Assembly (NCBI RefSeq): GCF_007751035.1
Contig: NZ_CP036433.1
Span: forward strand, 9,467,001 to 9,531,000
Origin: Lignipirellula cremea
GTDB taxonomy: Bacteria; Planctomycetota; Planctomycetia; Pirellulales; Pirellulaceae
Direction: 5' to 3'
Length of the DNA stretch: 64,000 nucleotides
Shown: positions 18,229-26,190 of the stretch, piece after piece
How the letters are laid out: every line of letters begins with the position of its first letter
How positions within the stretch are numbered: the first letter of the stretch is position 1
Notes under the pieces: model-generated
What the model saw: only the letters and a program-made list of their open reading frames with translations
Database searches by the model: none
What the model was told of the DNA's origin: nothing
Translations under genes and position numbers: made by a program

Positions 18229-18744
18229 CTATTGGCTCGCGCTGATTAACTTCACGATCATGACCGACCAGGTCGCCATTGCCACCGGCACGGCGTACGG
18301 CATGGTCCGCCGGGTTTCTTCTAGCTTGTCTTTGGCGGCGGTTCCCGACCGCTCGGCCGCAGGCAGCGATTTCGCTCCGGTCGCAAATCGCCAGGTGAAA
18401 ATGACCACCAGCAACGAAGCCGCAATGAGGGCGCTGACCAGAAACACAATGACGGTCAAGGGCGCCCCCAGCCAGGCTCCGAGAGCCCCCATCATTTTCA
18501 CATCGCCGCCGCCGCCGCCGCCGATGCACCACAACACGAAAAGGGCGCCAAAGCCGACCGCAAAACCGGTGAGCGATATGCCAAGACCGGCCAGCCCGCC
18601 GGTGACCGTATGAAACAACACCCCTGCGACAAACGCCGAAACGGTCAGCCAGTTGGGCAAACGACGGGTGCGCAGATCCAGGATCAGCGCCACCGCAGTA
18701 AACGTCATCGCACAAATGGCGATCAGTATCAAAAGCGTATGCAT
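18229..18744 (-). CDS. cpaA: Prepilin peptidase, CpaA/TadV type
   Basis: 171 aa, the short A24A form without an N-methyltransferase domain. The two catalytic aspartates lie in DLRTRRLPNWLT and in GGDVKMMGALGAWLG. About five membrane helices. The ATG at 18744 was chosen because GGAGAAAGG precedes it and the membrane protein starts there; an upstream extension in the same frame lacks family similarity. It cleaves the leader peptides of the pilins encoded next to it and probably of the TadE/TadG proteins. Confidence 0.93.
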   Translation of the reverse strand: MHTLLILIAICAMTFTAVALILDLRTRRLPNWLTVSAFVAGVLFHTVTGGLAGLGISLTGFAVGFGALFVLWCIGGGGGGDVKMMGALGAWLGAPLTVIVFLVSALIAASLLVVIFTWRFATGAKSLPAAERSGTAAKDKLEETRRTMPYAVPVAMATWSVMIVKLISASQ

Positions 18745-18897
18745 GGGAACCTTTCTCCTACATTTTCGACAGGGCGGATCCAGACTGACTGCCTCATGCG
18801 TCAGCCCGGGTCCGACCTGTGAGAAACTCACAAGTCGGCGCAATGGACCGGACGCCCATTGCAACCTTTTTCAGGCAATACGATCAACTAACCGCCA

Positions 18898-19251
18898 CTA
18901 GATATTAGTGGGAGAAGGGGTGGTCGAGCCTTCATTAAAGGTACCTTCAGCGGTCGTGATGCAACCCTGGCTGATATTGCCAGGATTGTCTGCCTGATCG
19001 CAGAAATCAATGCCATCGAGATACTCAGAGCCGCCAACCGCCGACGAATGACCGCGAATGGAATTGATGATGAACGACTGGTTCAGCTCATCAACCGCAC
19101 CACCCAGGTCAGCCAACTCGTTGTTGATCGAATCACGCAGCGCCGCCAAGCCTACAATCAGCCCGAGCAAAAGAATCGAACCCACCAAAATGAGTTCGAT
19201 CGAAACGACCGCACCCACTTCGTCATTCCACAAACGCTTGAGAAGCGACAT
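18898..19251 (-). CDS. Extended Flp-type pilin, paralogue 1
   Basis: 117 aa. A short basic leader ends in GA, then VVSIELILVGSILLLG: cleavage after A14 puts E19 at +5, as in type IV prepilins. After the hydrophobic helix comes the amphipathic segment LRDSINNELADLGGAVDELNQSF, then a C-terminal domain of about 55 residues with YLDGIDFCD and GCITT, two cysteines likely to form a disulfide loop. Ordinary Flp pilins stop soon after the helix, so the extra domain is unusual. It is nearly identical in its first half to paralogue 2. Confidence 0.88.
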   Translation of the reverse strand: MSLLKRLWNDEVGAVVSIELILVGSILLLGLIVGLAALRDSINNELADLGGAVDELNQSFIINSIRGHSSAVGGSEYLDGIDFCDQADNPGNISQGCITTAEGTFNEGSTTPSPTNI

Positions 19252-19452
19252 TGCTTCCCCTTTCTTTAAAAATTTGAAAAATTGAACCCAATGCCTGGAT
19301 TTAACTTATCCCTGAAACCGCGAGGACAGTTAAACTCAAAGGCGAAAAATCACAAACGTCCAACACCCCTCGATCATTAGCACCTGACGACGAGGTGAAA
19401 TCCTAGAATCACAGAATCCCCGGTGTAACACGCGCTACCGATCGACTGTAGG

Positions 19453-19797
19453 CTAAGGAGCGGCCGTACCTTCATTGGATCCCGTGCCGTTGGTGTGCGT
19501 AATGCAGCCGTTGAACCCAACAGAACCGGCGTTGTCGTTGCCATCGCAGAAATCAAGGGCATCGACAAACTGCGAACCACCAACCGAAATCGAGTGGCCA
19601 GTCACGGAGTTGACAATGTAGCTCTGGTTGATCTCATCAATCGCACCGCCGACGTCGGCCAGTTCGTTGTTGACCGAATCACGCAGCGCACCTAGACCGA
19701 CCATCACGCCCAGCAACAGGACGGTGCCGATGAGGACGAGCTCGATCGAAACGACCGCACCCACTTCATCGTTCCACAAACGTTTGAGAAGCAACAT
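19453..19797 (-). CDS. Extended Flp-type pilin, paralogue 2
   Basis: 114 aa from the ATG at 19797, with a GGGGGGAG ribosome site. Same plan as paralogue 1: leader ending in GA, VVSIELVLIGTVLLLG, LRDSVNNELADVGGAIDEIN, then FVDALDFCD and GCITH with the Cys pair retained. The clear divergence in the tails against conserved leaders suggests duplication followed by diversification of the exposed part. A 201-base gap separates it from paralogue 1, long enough to hold a separate promoter for that gene. Confidence 0.88.
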   Translation of the reverse strand: MLLLKRLWNDEVGAVVSIELVLIGTVLLLGVMVGLGALRDSVNNELADVGGAIDEINQSYIVNSVTGHSISVGGSQFVDALDFCDGNDNAGSVGFNGCITHTNGTGSNEGTAAP

Positions 19798-19961
19798 CGC
19801 TCCCCCCTTCTTTGGATAGCGGATAACAAAACGTCTCTTCGAGGCTTGAAACTCCAGGCGCCCGCGACACCGCATAGCAGGACGAAATTTCAAGCGAGAC
19901 AGAAAAACACAAACTCATATATTTGATATTCCCATCCACCCCAGGCAGGCAGACTACAGAC

Positions 19962-20300
19962 TCAAAAGGGGTCATTCTCCGTGCCCGGCGCCGTCGTGAA
20001 ATTGAGACAGGCCGGAGCCGCGCCGGGATTGTCTACCAGCGATGGGGCGTCATCGATATATTCTCCATTAATCCCCAGATCCTCGAGCATTCCATCGCCA
20101 TCGGTATCAATTAAAATTTCATAGCTGAATGACTGATCCAGATTATTAATGGCGACGCCCACGTCGCCAAACTGCTGGATGACCATATCACGCAGCGTCG
20201 CCAGGCCGACAATCGCCGCCAGGCAAACGATCGCCGCGATCAGCACCAGGGCCGTCACCGACGCTTCGCCCCGATCGTCGTTAATTAGTTTCTTCAACAT
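19962..20300 (-). CDS. Extended Flp-type pilin, divergent paralogue 3 with Ca-type loop
   Basis: 112 aa; AGGAGGGG precedes the ATG. The leader is MLKKLINDDRGEASV and the helix VTALVLIAAIVCLAAIVGLA lacks a clear Glu at +5, so it may be a minor pilin. The LRDMVIQQFGDVGVAINNLDQSF segment aligns with the other paralogues. The tail carries DTDGDGMLEDLG, the pattern of an EF-hand or dockerin calcium loop, and a single Cys. It lies 14 bases after paralogue 4, so they are co-transcribed. Confidence 0.8.
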   Translation of the reverse strand: MLKKLINDDRGEASVTALVLIAAIVCLAAIVGLATLRDMVIQQFGDVGVAINNLDQSFSYEILIDTDGDGMLEDLGINGEYIDDAPSLVDNPGAAPACLNFTTAPGTENDPF

Positions 20301-20314
20301 CGAAACCCCTCCTG

Positions 20315-20707
20315 TCAGGGAATTATCATCGGAGCCGGATCATCCTCATCCACCCCGACCGCGGAAGCCCGCGTAATGGCCGCGTCGTCGCAGAAGTCCG
20401 TAGCATCCAGGTAGGAACTATCTGCGACCGACACCGTAACACTCACGCGAGGGCCTCCCATACCGTTATCGCCGAACTCCTGGGTCACTGGCGCACCCGG
20501 CCCGGCACCGAGATCCGTCGCAAACGAGTACGACTGGTTCAAGGCGCCGACCGCGCGGCCGGTATCGGCCAGTTCGTTGATGATCGAATCGCGATAGGCG
20601 GCCAGGCCGACCATCAGACCGAGCATCAGGACGGTGCCGATCAGGATCAGTTCGATACTGTTGACCGCTCCCTGTTCGTCGCGCCATAGCTTTGTGAGGA
20701 GTTGCAT
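20315..20707 (-). CDS. Extended Flp-type pilin, paralogue 4
   Basis: 130 aa with an AAGGAAG ribosome site. Leader MQLLTKLWRDEQGA, then VNSIELILIGTVLMLG with Glu at +5 after cleavage following GA. The conserved YRDSIINELADTGRAVGALNQSY segment is followed by the longest tail of the four, Gly/Pro-rich then YLDATDFCD with one Cys. First pilin in transcription order, 10 bases after the toroid protein gene. Confidence 0.85.
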   Translation of the reverse strand: MQLLTKLWRDEQGAVNSIELILIGTVLMLGLMVGLAAYRDSIINELADTGRAVGALNQSYSFATDLGAGPGAPVTQEFGDNGMGGPRVSVTVSVADSSYLDATDFCDDAAITRASAVGVDEDDPAPMIIP

Positions 20708-20717
20708 ACTGGCTTCC

Positions 20718-21899
20718 TTAGGATTCGTTGGCGGGGCGGTACAGGTTGGCGGGCAGGTCTCCGCGCCATAGCGCGAGAGCCCGGCAAACGTGGCTTAAAA
20801 AGGTATAGTTGGCGACGACTGTTTCTTCGTCGAGATTGTCGATCTCACGGACTAACCACTGGCCCGCTCGGGCCAGGTTCTCTCGCGGCGGATGCACTTC
20901 GGCCGGGGCCATCGCCCACCATTCGAGCGCGTGGCCGGTCGCCAGCAGACGGCGGGCCGTTTCGTCAAATTTCTGGTCGCCGGAAAGCGGTGCGCCGGTC
21001 GCCCAGTTGGCGTCCCAGTAGCCTTCAGCCGACTGGGTGGCCAGGAGTCGCCGGGTGGCGTCGGTCAAATGTTCCAGAATCCGCTGCCGAGCGGCCGAGG
21101 CGAGAATGTGATGTTCATCGTCGACCCGCAACAGCAGGGTCAACGTATACAGGCGATGATTGCCGTAACAGACGCCTTCTTCGTACGACTGCCGCATGAT
21201 GCGGTCGGCCAGAAGATTGAAGTCGACCCGCTGCCCTTCTTTCGATTCCCAGGCGTCCGCCTGGGGTGCGTACAAGGCTAGTGCAACCGTGGTCCATTCG
21301 TACTCCACCTGGTTGACAGAAAAATCCAGGAGAGCCTGTTCCAGCAGCGATTGGACGGTGAACTGTCCCGCGGCCGCCGTGACCGGATAGTCGAGCGGCA
21401 CGCCAATCTCGGATAACGTCGCCAGCGTATGGTCGACGTGGCTGGCCGTGGCGGCGCCCTCTTGCGTGCGGACGGCCAGACCTTTTTCTTCGAGCATCAA
21501 CAGCGGATCCTGTTTCACTCCCCAGGCTTTGGCGAACACGCGCTGGTCGAGCAGCACGGCCCGCATCTGGGCGCCGGAGAGGGAATCCGCTTCTTCAAAA
21601 ACAATCTCGGAGCCCCAGCAACGCAGGGCGTGATCAATATGGTTGATCTTGGGCTGCGGCGTTTTCAAACGCGGCCGCAGCTTGTGCAGCACCATCTGCA
21701 GCTGTTCGTCGGTGACCACACGGGGGTCGTTGTACGTCGGCAATACCTGTACCGGCTGATTCACAAAGGTGGGGAGTTTCGGCACCCGATCCAGGGAGCG
21801 GTTGGCGGCAAAACTGATCGCAACCAGGGCGACAACAATGACCATTTGGGAAGCAAGGAACGTGGCGGTACGACCCAGTCTTGGGGTCCAGTTTGTCAC
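20718..21899 (-). CDS. Membrane-anchored alpha/alpha-toroid-like protein, unknown function
   Basis: 393 aa with one N-terminal membrane helix (about 14-33) and a large extracytoplasmic part. Repeats such as LLATQSAEGYWDANW resemble the helical repeats of terpenoid-cyclase/prenyltransferase toroids, though no catalytic motif is visible. The GTG start overlaps the stop of the upstream membrane protein by one base (TAGTG), so the two are translated together. It ends 10 bases before the pilin array, implying a role tied to the pilus, perhaps pilin modification or anchoring; that role is inference. Confidence 0.65.
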   Translation of the reverse strand: MTNWTPRLGRTATFLASQMVIVVALVAISFAANRSLDRVPKLPTFVNQPVQVLPTYNDPRVVTDEQLQMVLHKLRPRLKTPQPKINHIDHALRCWGSEIVFEEADSLSGAQMRAVLLDQRVFAKAWGVKQDPLLMLEEKGLAVRTQEGAATASHVDHTLATLSEIGVPLDYPVTAAAGQFTVQSLLEQALLDFSVNQVEYEWTTVALALYAPQADAWESKEGQRVDFNLLADRIMRQSYEEGVCYGNHRLYTLTLLLRVDDEHHILASAARQRILEHLTDATRRLLATQSAEGYWDANWATGAPLSGDQKFDETARRLLATGHALEWWAMAPAEVHPPRENLARAGQWLVREIDNLDEETVVANYTFLSHVCRALALWRGDLPANLYRPANES

Positions 21900-23584
21900 T
21901 ATACGCCTCCCTTCTTGCCGGCGGCGGATTGCGATACCCGTCCTTCGGTCGCTTGAACATACGGCACGGCGAGCGGTTTGCGGGCGAACACAGCCGCCTG
22001 CTCGTCTTCATAAAGGGGACGCCAGTCGGCGTTCTGCAGGGCGCTGCGGTACAGTCGCTTCTGCGTTTCTTTCCGCACGACCAGCTGCTCCACGGCATAC
22101 CGGTCGAGAACATCGGGCCAGCTGGGATCGCCTTCGTTGACGCGGAGGTAGTCGCTACGGACCTGCCGCGGCAGCTGGAAAGCGTCAGTGGACAGATAAA
22201 GTGCGGTCTGCGGCGCCTCGTGCTGGAAAAAGTCGCCCCATTCCATCGGGGTCATCATCAGTCCGCCGGCCGGGTTCTTTGCCAGGAACTGGGCGGCGCC
22301 CAACGGCGTTTCCAGGTCGTGCAACTGGCGTTCACTGCGGCCCTTCCCTCCCAGCAGCGAATTGCTGACCGGCGTGATGGCAAAGGTAATCCAGACCAAC
22401 AGGCAACAAACCAGCGTCCAGGCAAACCGCAACGGCTTGTCCCGCGATTCAGCGTCCGTCGACTTGTCGGCCTGGCGAAGCCAGCCCCAGCGGCTGGCGA
22501 TCTCCGCCAGATGCGGGGCGGAAACCAGCACAAATACAGGAGCAAACCACCAGACCAGCAGATGATTCCCGGCGGCCAGCACCGAGACCAGCAGCAACGG
22601 CAGCAGGTCGGCAGCCTTGAGCGGCAACCGGCTCAGCCGTGCGATCCCCAGACTGATCAGCAAACAAAGGCTAAATCCCAAACCCGCCGACGACGCCAGA
22701 CTGAGAGGACGCCAGCCGCCCCAGGCCAGGAACAACGGGTTATTTTCCATTCGCAACAGATGGCCCCACAACTCCCAGCCGTACGGATTGACCAGCGTCG
22801 CCAGCAGGCAAAACTCCGCCAGCCAGACCCAGCAGCGGACTGACGACAGGCGAAGCGCGCCCCGCAGACCGTGCTCAGCCATCGCGGCATCGACCAGACG
22901 TCCGCCCGCCACCGCCAGCAGCACCAGCAGGCCGATCACAAAGGAGCCGTCCAGGTTGGCCCACAGGATCATCAACAAAGGCAAGCCAATCCACAGTCGC
23001 AGCGACGGCGCCGCGGTCCCGCCCAATGCACTGGCGAACTGCGAGGGCGATCGCTCTGCGTCGGCGACCAGCAGCCACAACATCGTCGCAAAACAAAGCA
23101 CGCCCAGCACTTGCGGCTGCAGCACGCCCCATTGCGGTTGCCACAATAGCAACAGCAGGCCGGCGCCGAACAGCATCAGCCGTTTCCGGTGAGCTGTTAT
23201 ATATAAGGTTCTGGCCAGGATCAGCACGGCGGCCAGGAGTCCGACGGCCAGCAGGCTGCTGAGGCCATCTTTCCCGGCAAACTGCTCGACGGCCGCCATG
23301 ACGACCTGACTAAGCCAGGAGACGGCCACATAATCCACGCCATCCGCCAACGGCAGGCTTGAGGTGGTCGGCAACTGGCCCGTCGCCAGGATTCGCTGAC
23401 CTTCCGCCACATGCCGCCAGCCGTGGGCATGATACAGGGGCATATAGCTCAGGTAGAGAAACAGGAGCGAGAAGGCGCCGCACACCGCCAGATGCGGCCA
23501 GGCCAGCACGCAACGGTCCGACAACACCGCTTCCAGCGCGGGCGTGGTGACCTTTAACGGAGTGGATGCAGAATCTATCGCCAC
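21899..23584 (-). CDS. Polytopic GT-C-like membrane protein
   Basis: 561 aa, about ten to twelve membrane helices and a C-terminal periplasmic domain. The first loop has HGWRHVAEGQRILATGQLP and a VSWLSQV segment, a pattern I associate with a family of GT-C-fold-like proteins. The C-terminal part (EWGDFFQHEAP, YLRVNEGDPSWPDVLDRY, ending in VFARK) also fits that family. If active it would transfer sugar from a lipid carrier, and the pilins encoded downstream would be plausible acceptors; this is inference. GTG start at 23584. A 143-base gap separates it from the TadE-like gene. Confidence 0.65.
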   Translation of the reverse strand: MAIDSASTPLKVTTPALEAVLSDRCVLAWPHLAVCGAFSLLFLYLSYMPLYHAHGWRHVAEGQRILATGQLPTTSSLPLADGVDYVAVSWLSQVVMAAVEQFAGKDGLSSLLAVGLLAAVLILARTLYITAHRKRLMLFGAGLLLLLWQPQWGVLQPQVLGVLCFATMLWLLVADAERSPSQFASALGGTAAPSLRLWIGLPLLMILWANLDGSFVIGLLVLLAVAGGRLVDAAMAEHGLRGALRLSSVRCWVWLAEFCLLATLVNPYGWELWGHLLRMENNPLFLAWGGWRPLSLASSAGLGFSLCLLISLGIARLSRLPLKAADLLPLLLVSVLAAGNHLLVWWFAPVFVLVSAPHLAEIASRWGWLRQADKSTDAESRDKPLRFAWTLVCCLLVWITFAITPVSNSLLGGKGRSERQLHDLETPLGAAQFLAKNPAGGLMMTPMEWGDFFQHEAPQTALYLSTDAFQLPRQVRSDYLRVNEGDPSWPDVLDRYAVEQLVVRKETQKRLYRSALQNADWRPLYEDEQAAVFARKPLAVPYVQATEGRVSQSAAGKKGGV

Positions 23585-23726
23585 TAGAAAACTCGATTGA
23601 AAGCATTAAACAAACCCAGCGCGAGCGCCTGCTCGACACCGATGCTTCGACCTCTATCCACTCCATGCCGATCGAACGTCTACTCCTGTGACACTCCGTC
23701 GAAAACCTTTCGCGGAAACGGGCCTG

Positions 23727-24281
23727 CTACTCTTTGAGAGCAGTCGCCGTTATTGCGTATCGCTTGCCTTGGAAACTCAACCCGAAGTAGTTCAACAAAT
23801 TGGGAATGGGATCATTATTCCCACCGGCTGGATCAAGCGACACAAGGATGGTAATGCGGACTTCGCTCGCCGCCACACCCATCGCGGGAGCGACGCGCGT
23901 CAACAGAGAATCACCAATGGATAAAGACGTATTGCCGTCCGCGTCGCCGTCATCGTTGTCCGCGTCTTCAATAAAAACGCGAACGCCTGAGCCGTTGCTG
24001 TTGAGCACATTAAGCCCATGAACTCCCAACACGCGATTCACCGCATCTTCTGCGACCGCGGGAGCGTCCAGAACGAAATCCCCGCCGCGCACTTCTGCCT
24101 TGGCGACTTCGCGAGCTGCCTCGTCGGCGGCTCCTTCCACCGCCTGCAGGACCGAGGAAATCGCCGTGAACTGCATCATCGCCATCAGGGCGATAACCAA
24201 CACGGGGATCACCAGCAGCGCCTCCAGCGACTGGACACCACGGCGTTTACGGATCGTAAGATTGCGACTTTTCACAATCAT
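23727..24281 (-). CDS. TadE-like minor pilin
   Basis: 184 aa. Basic leader followed by GVQSLEALLVIPVLVIALMAMMQF, the TadE/TadG N-terminal helix with Glu after the cleavage region. Then AADEAAREVAKAEVRGG and an acidic stretch rich in D, N and G (EDADNDDGDADGN) that may bind calcium. TadE-like pseudopilins act as minor components or initiators of the Tad pilus. It lies 53 bases after the mini-pilin gene on the same strand. Confidence 0.8.
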   Translation of the reverse strand: MIVKSRNLTIRKRRGVQSLEALLVIPVLVIALMAMMQFTAISSVLQAVEGAADEAAREVAKAEVRGGDFVLDAPAVAEDAVNRVLGVHGLNVLNSNGSGVRVFIEDADNDDGDADGNTSLSIGDSLLTRVAPAMGVAASEVRITILVSLDPAGGNNDPIPNLLNYFGLSFQGKRYAITATALKE

Positions 24282-24334
24282 TCGCCCTCTCGAATGACCA
24301 GGTCGACTATTAAGAACTCAACTTGCCCTTGCCA

Positions 24335-24523
24335 TCAGGGGATGATGGCGTCGATCGCTGCTGCCAGATCGAATAACTCCGCGATCAGGGCGCCGCGAAC
24401 GACCGCCAGACCGGCAATCGCTCCAATGCCCACAATGGTCAATAACAGGAGGTACTCAACAAAGACGCCGCCGCGTCGATCCTGCCAGAACTGCCGAAGC
24501 TGATTGTATGTGAAGCGAAACAA
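24335..24523 (-). CDS. Short Flp-type pilin with TTG start
   Basis: 62 aa, the usual Flp size and unlike the four extended pilins. Leader with QDRRGG then VFVEYLLLLTIVGIGAIAGLAVV, carrying the Glu-Tyr pair (EY) typical of Flp. The start is a TTG at 24523, supported by AGGAGGGG (24531-24538) seven bases upstream and by the complete leader. First gene of a - strand pair with the TadE-like gene. Confidence 0.82.
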   Translation of the reverse strand: MFRFTYNQLRQFWQDRRGGVFVEYLLLLTIVGIGAIAGLAVVRGALIAELFDLAAAIDAIIP

Positions 24524-24886
24524 CAGCCTGCCCCTCCTGTTTCAGTACTACCTGAATTTCGAATTAAATGGTTTAGCAGGGTTGTAATGGACCTCCTTGA
24601 CCAAAACCCCTTCAAACTGCCAGTCCATTTCCGATGATCTGGTTTGTTCGGGATATGCCCACTCTGATTGTGGGGGGCGACAGCTGGTCAAGTTGACTGC
24701 TGTCACGTTGACGGCCATTCTAGTTCGCAATTCTGGGTTGTCCAGCGACTTTACTAAGTTTGGGGGTTTTTTTATTTTCTCGGCCTTTATAGCGAAAAAA
24801 CCGACAATAACGCTCGACAACGGACTTTTTGACTTTTACTATAAGCTTCAAAGTGCGGCAGTTCTTTCATCTACCCCGGGTTGCGT
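24524..24886. other. AT-richer divergent intergenic region
   Basis: 363 bases between the - strand mini-pilin and the + strand TadE gene, noticeably richer in A and T than the surroundings. It probably contains promoters for both directions. TATAAG at 24840-24845 (+) is a -10 candidate, but the nearest TTGACA-like hexamer (TCGACA at 24814) is 20 bases away. A T-run at 24767-24773 has no hairpin before it. No gene was seen. Confidence 0.5.
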
Positions 24887-25429
24887 ATGCTTCGCATTTA
24901 CCCCCCTCGAAAGCTTCGTTCGAGACGTCATGGCGGGGCGATTCTGGAAATGCTAATCAGCCTGCCGGTGCTGGCGATTGGCCTGTTTGGAGTCGTCGAG
25001 TTCGCCATCCTGCAGTCGAACCAGCAACAGCTGGAAGCAGCCAGTCGTCTGGGGGCCAGAATGGCCTCGGAGTGGCCTGAATTGCCAGTTGCAACGTCTG
25101 TTCCGCCCGATATCGTTGAGCCAATCCGGCGGAAACTGCAGGCGGCCCAGCTGGAGGCAACCGATGGGAACATTCGCATTACGGTTGAGCACAATCTGCT
25201 TTTCGGCCCCACCGGCACGCAGCTAGAGGCTGGTGATCTGGATTGCCCCGCTCCCGCACCGCTTACCGCGGCACAAGCGCCTGCGATCGGCAGATATGTG
25301 CGTGTGACGGTATGCATGGATATTGTGAATGGGCGAATGGCGCCCAATCTGCTGAAAACCCTTGGCTTCGACATCACAGGACGTGTCTCGCGGCAGACCA
25401 CTACCTTTCGTTACGACCTGAAGAATTGA
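24887..25429 (+). CDS. tadE: TadE-like protein
   Basis: 180 aa from the ATG at 24887; a TTG two codons before is possible. Basic leader rich in Arg, then GGAILEMLISLPVLAIGLFGVVEF, the TadE signature with Glu in the helix start, and QSNQQQLEAASRLGARMAS. The rest is a beta-rich exported domain with two Cys. It is divergent from the mini-pilin/TadE pair, so the locus has two TadE-type proteins. The TadG-like gene follows after 41 bases. Confidence 0.85.
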   Translation: MLRIYPPRKLRSRRHGGAILEMLISLPVLAIGLFGVVEFAILQSNQQQLEAASRLGARMASEWPELPVATSVPPDIVEPIRRKLQAAQLEATDGNIRITVEHNLLFGPTGTQLEAGDLDCPAPAPLTAAQAPAIGRYVRVTVCMDIVNGRMAPNLLKTLGFDITGRVSRQTTTFRYDLKN

Positions 25430-25470
25430 AATCGCTTCATTTCGAACCGAACCTGTGAGTACTTTCCCCG

Positions 25471-26124
25471 ATGAGAAATTCGCTTCGCTTCCCACAGCTG
25501 GGCCCTTTCAGTCCGCGTCGAACCCGATCGATCCGGCAGGCGCGTCGTCAGCAACGGGGAATCGCCAGTATCTGGACGCTTTTGCTGGTTCCGGTCATCG
25601 CCATCGGCCTCGTTCTGGTCGTAGAAATCGCCAACCTGTGGATTGCCAGGGCGGAGCTAGAAAACGCCATGGAAGCGGCCGCACTGGCGGCCGTCAAAGA
25701 ATGGGGCGACAACATCGGCGGTTCGACTGCGACCCCGCGCACGGTCGGCAAGGATTACGCCGCCCTGAATACGGTGCGTAAAGTTCCCGTAGTGATTTCC
25801 GATGTCCGCGATGACAGCAACCCCGTAGGCAACCCTAACGAAAACGTCAGTTACACCGAGGACCTGCTCTTTGGCGCTATCACCAGCACCCCCGTCGACG
25901 CTCCCAATCACGTATTCAACGCTTCCGTCGCGCCAAACTGCGGTGTAGGCCAGCCTTACGCCGTCAGGGCGAAAAAACGCGTCAAGGCGAACAGCGTGTG
26001 CGCGAACCTTTTTGGAGTCAACCTGAACGGCTTCTTTGTGCAGGCGGAAGCGGTCGCCGTATACGATTGCGTGTCGAAACGGACGCAGCTGATTCGAATC
26101 GCCACCTATGCAGGCATTCCCTAG
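25471..26124 (+). CDS. TadG-like (Flp pilus assembly) protein
   Basis: 217 aa. Arg-rich leader then RGIASIWTLLLVPVIAIGLVLVVEIANL and the ARAELENAMEAAALAAVKEW segment, the hallmark of the Tad/TadG N-terminal domain (pilin-like helix followed by a 'D/N-A-ALAA' helix). It is much shorter than classical TadG because the von Willebrand domain is absent. The C-terminal half has three Cys residues. It is followed by a pseudo-sulfatase gene after 66 bases on the same strand. Confidence 0.8.
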   Translation: MRNSLRFPQLGPFSPRRTRSIRQARRQQRGIASIWTLLLVPVIAIGLVLVVEIANLWIARAELENAMEAAALAAVKEWGDNIGGSTATPRTVGKDYAALNTVRKVPVVISDVRDDSNPVGNPNENVSYTEDLLFGAITSTPVDAPNHVFNASVAPNCGVGQPYAVRAKKRVKANSVCANLFGVNLNGFFVQAEAVAVYDCVSKRTQLIRIATYAGIP

Positions 26125-26190
26125 GCAGTCTGCTACGCCGCCTGCGGCCGCCCACTCAGGCTCCTGACTTTCACCCCCGAATGACTCATC

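Noticed and set aside
24767-24773. T-run as a terminator
   Set aside because: No stem precedes it.
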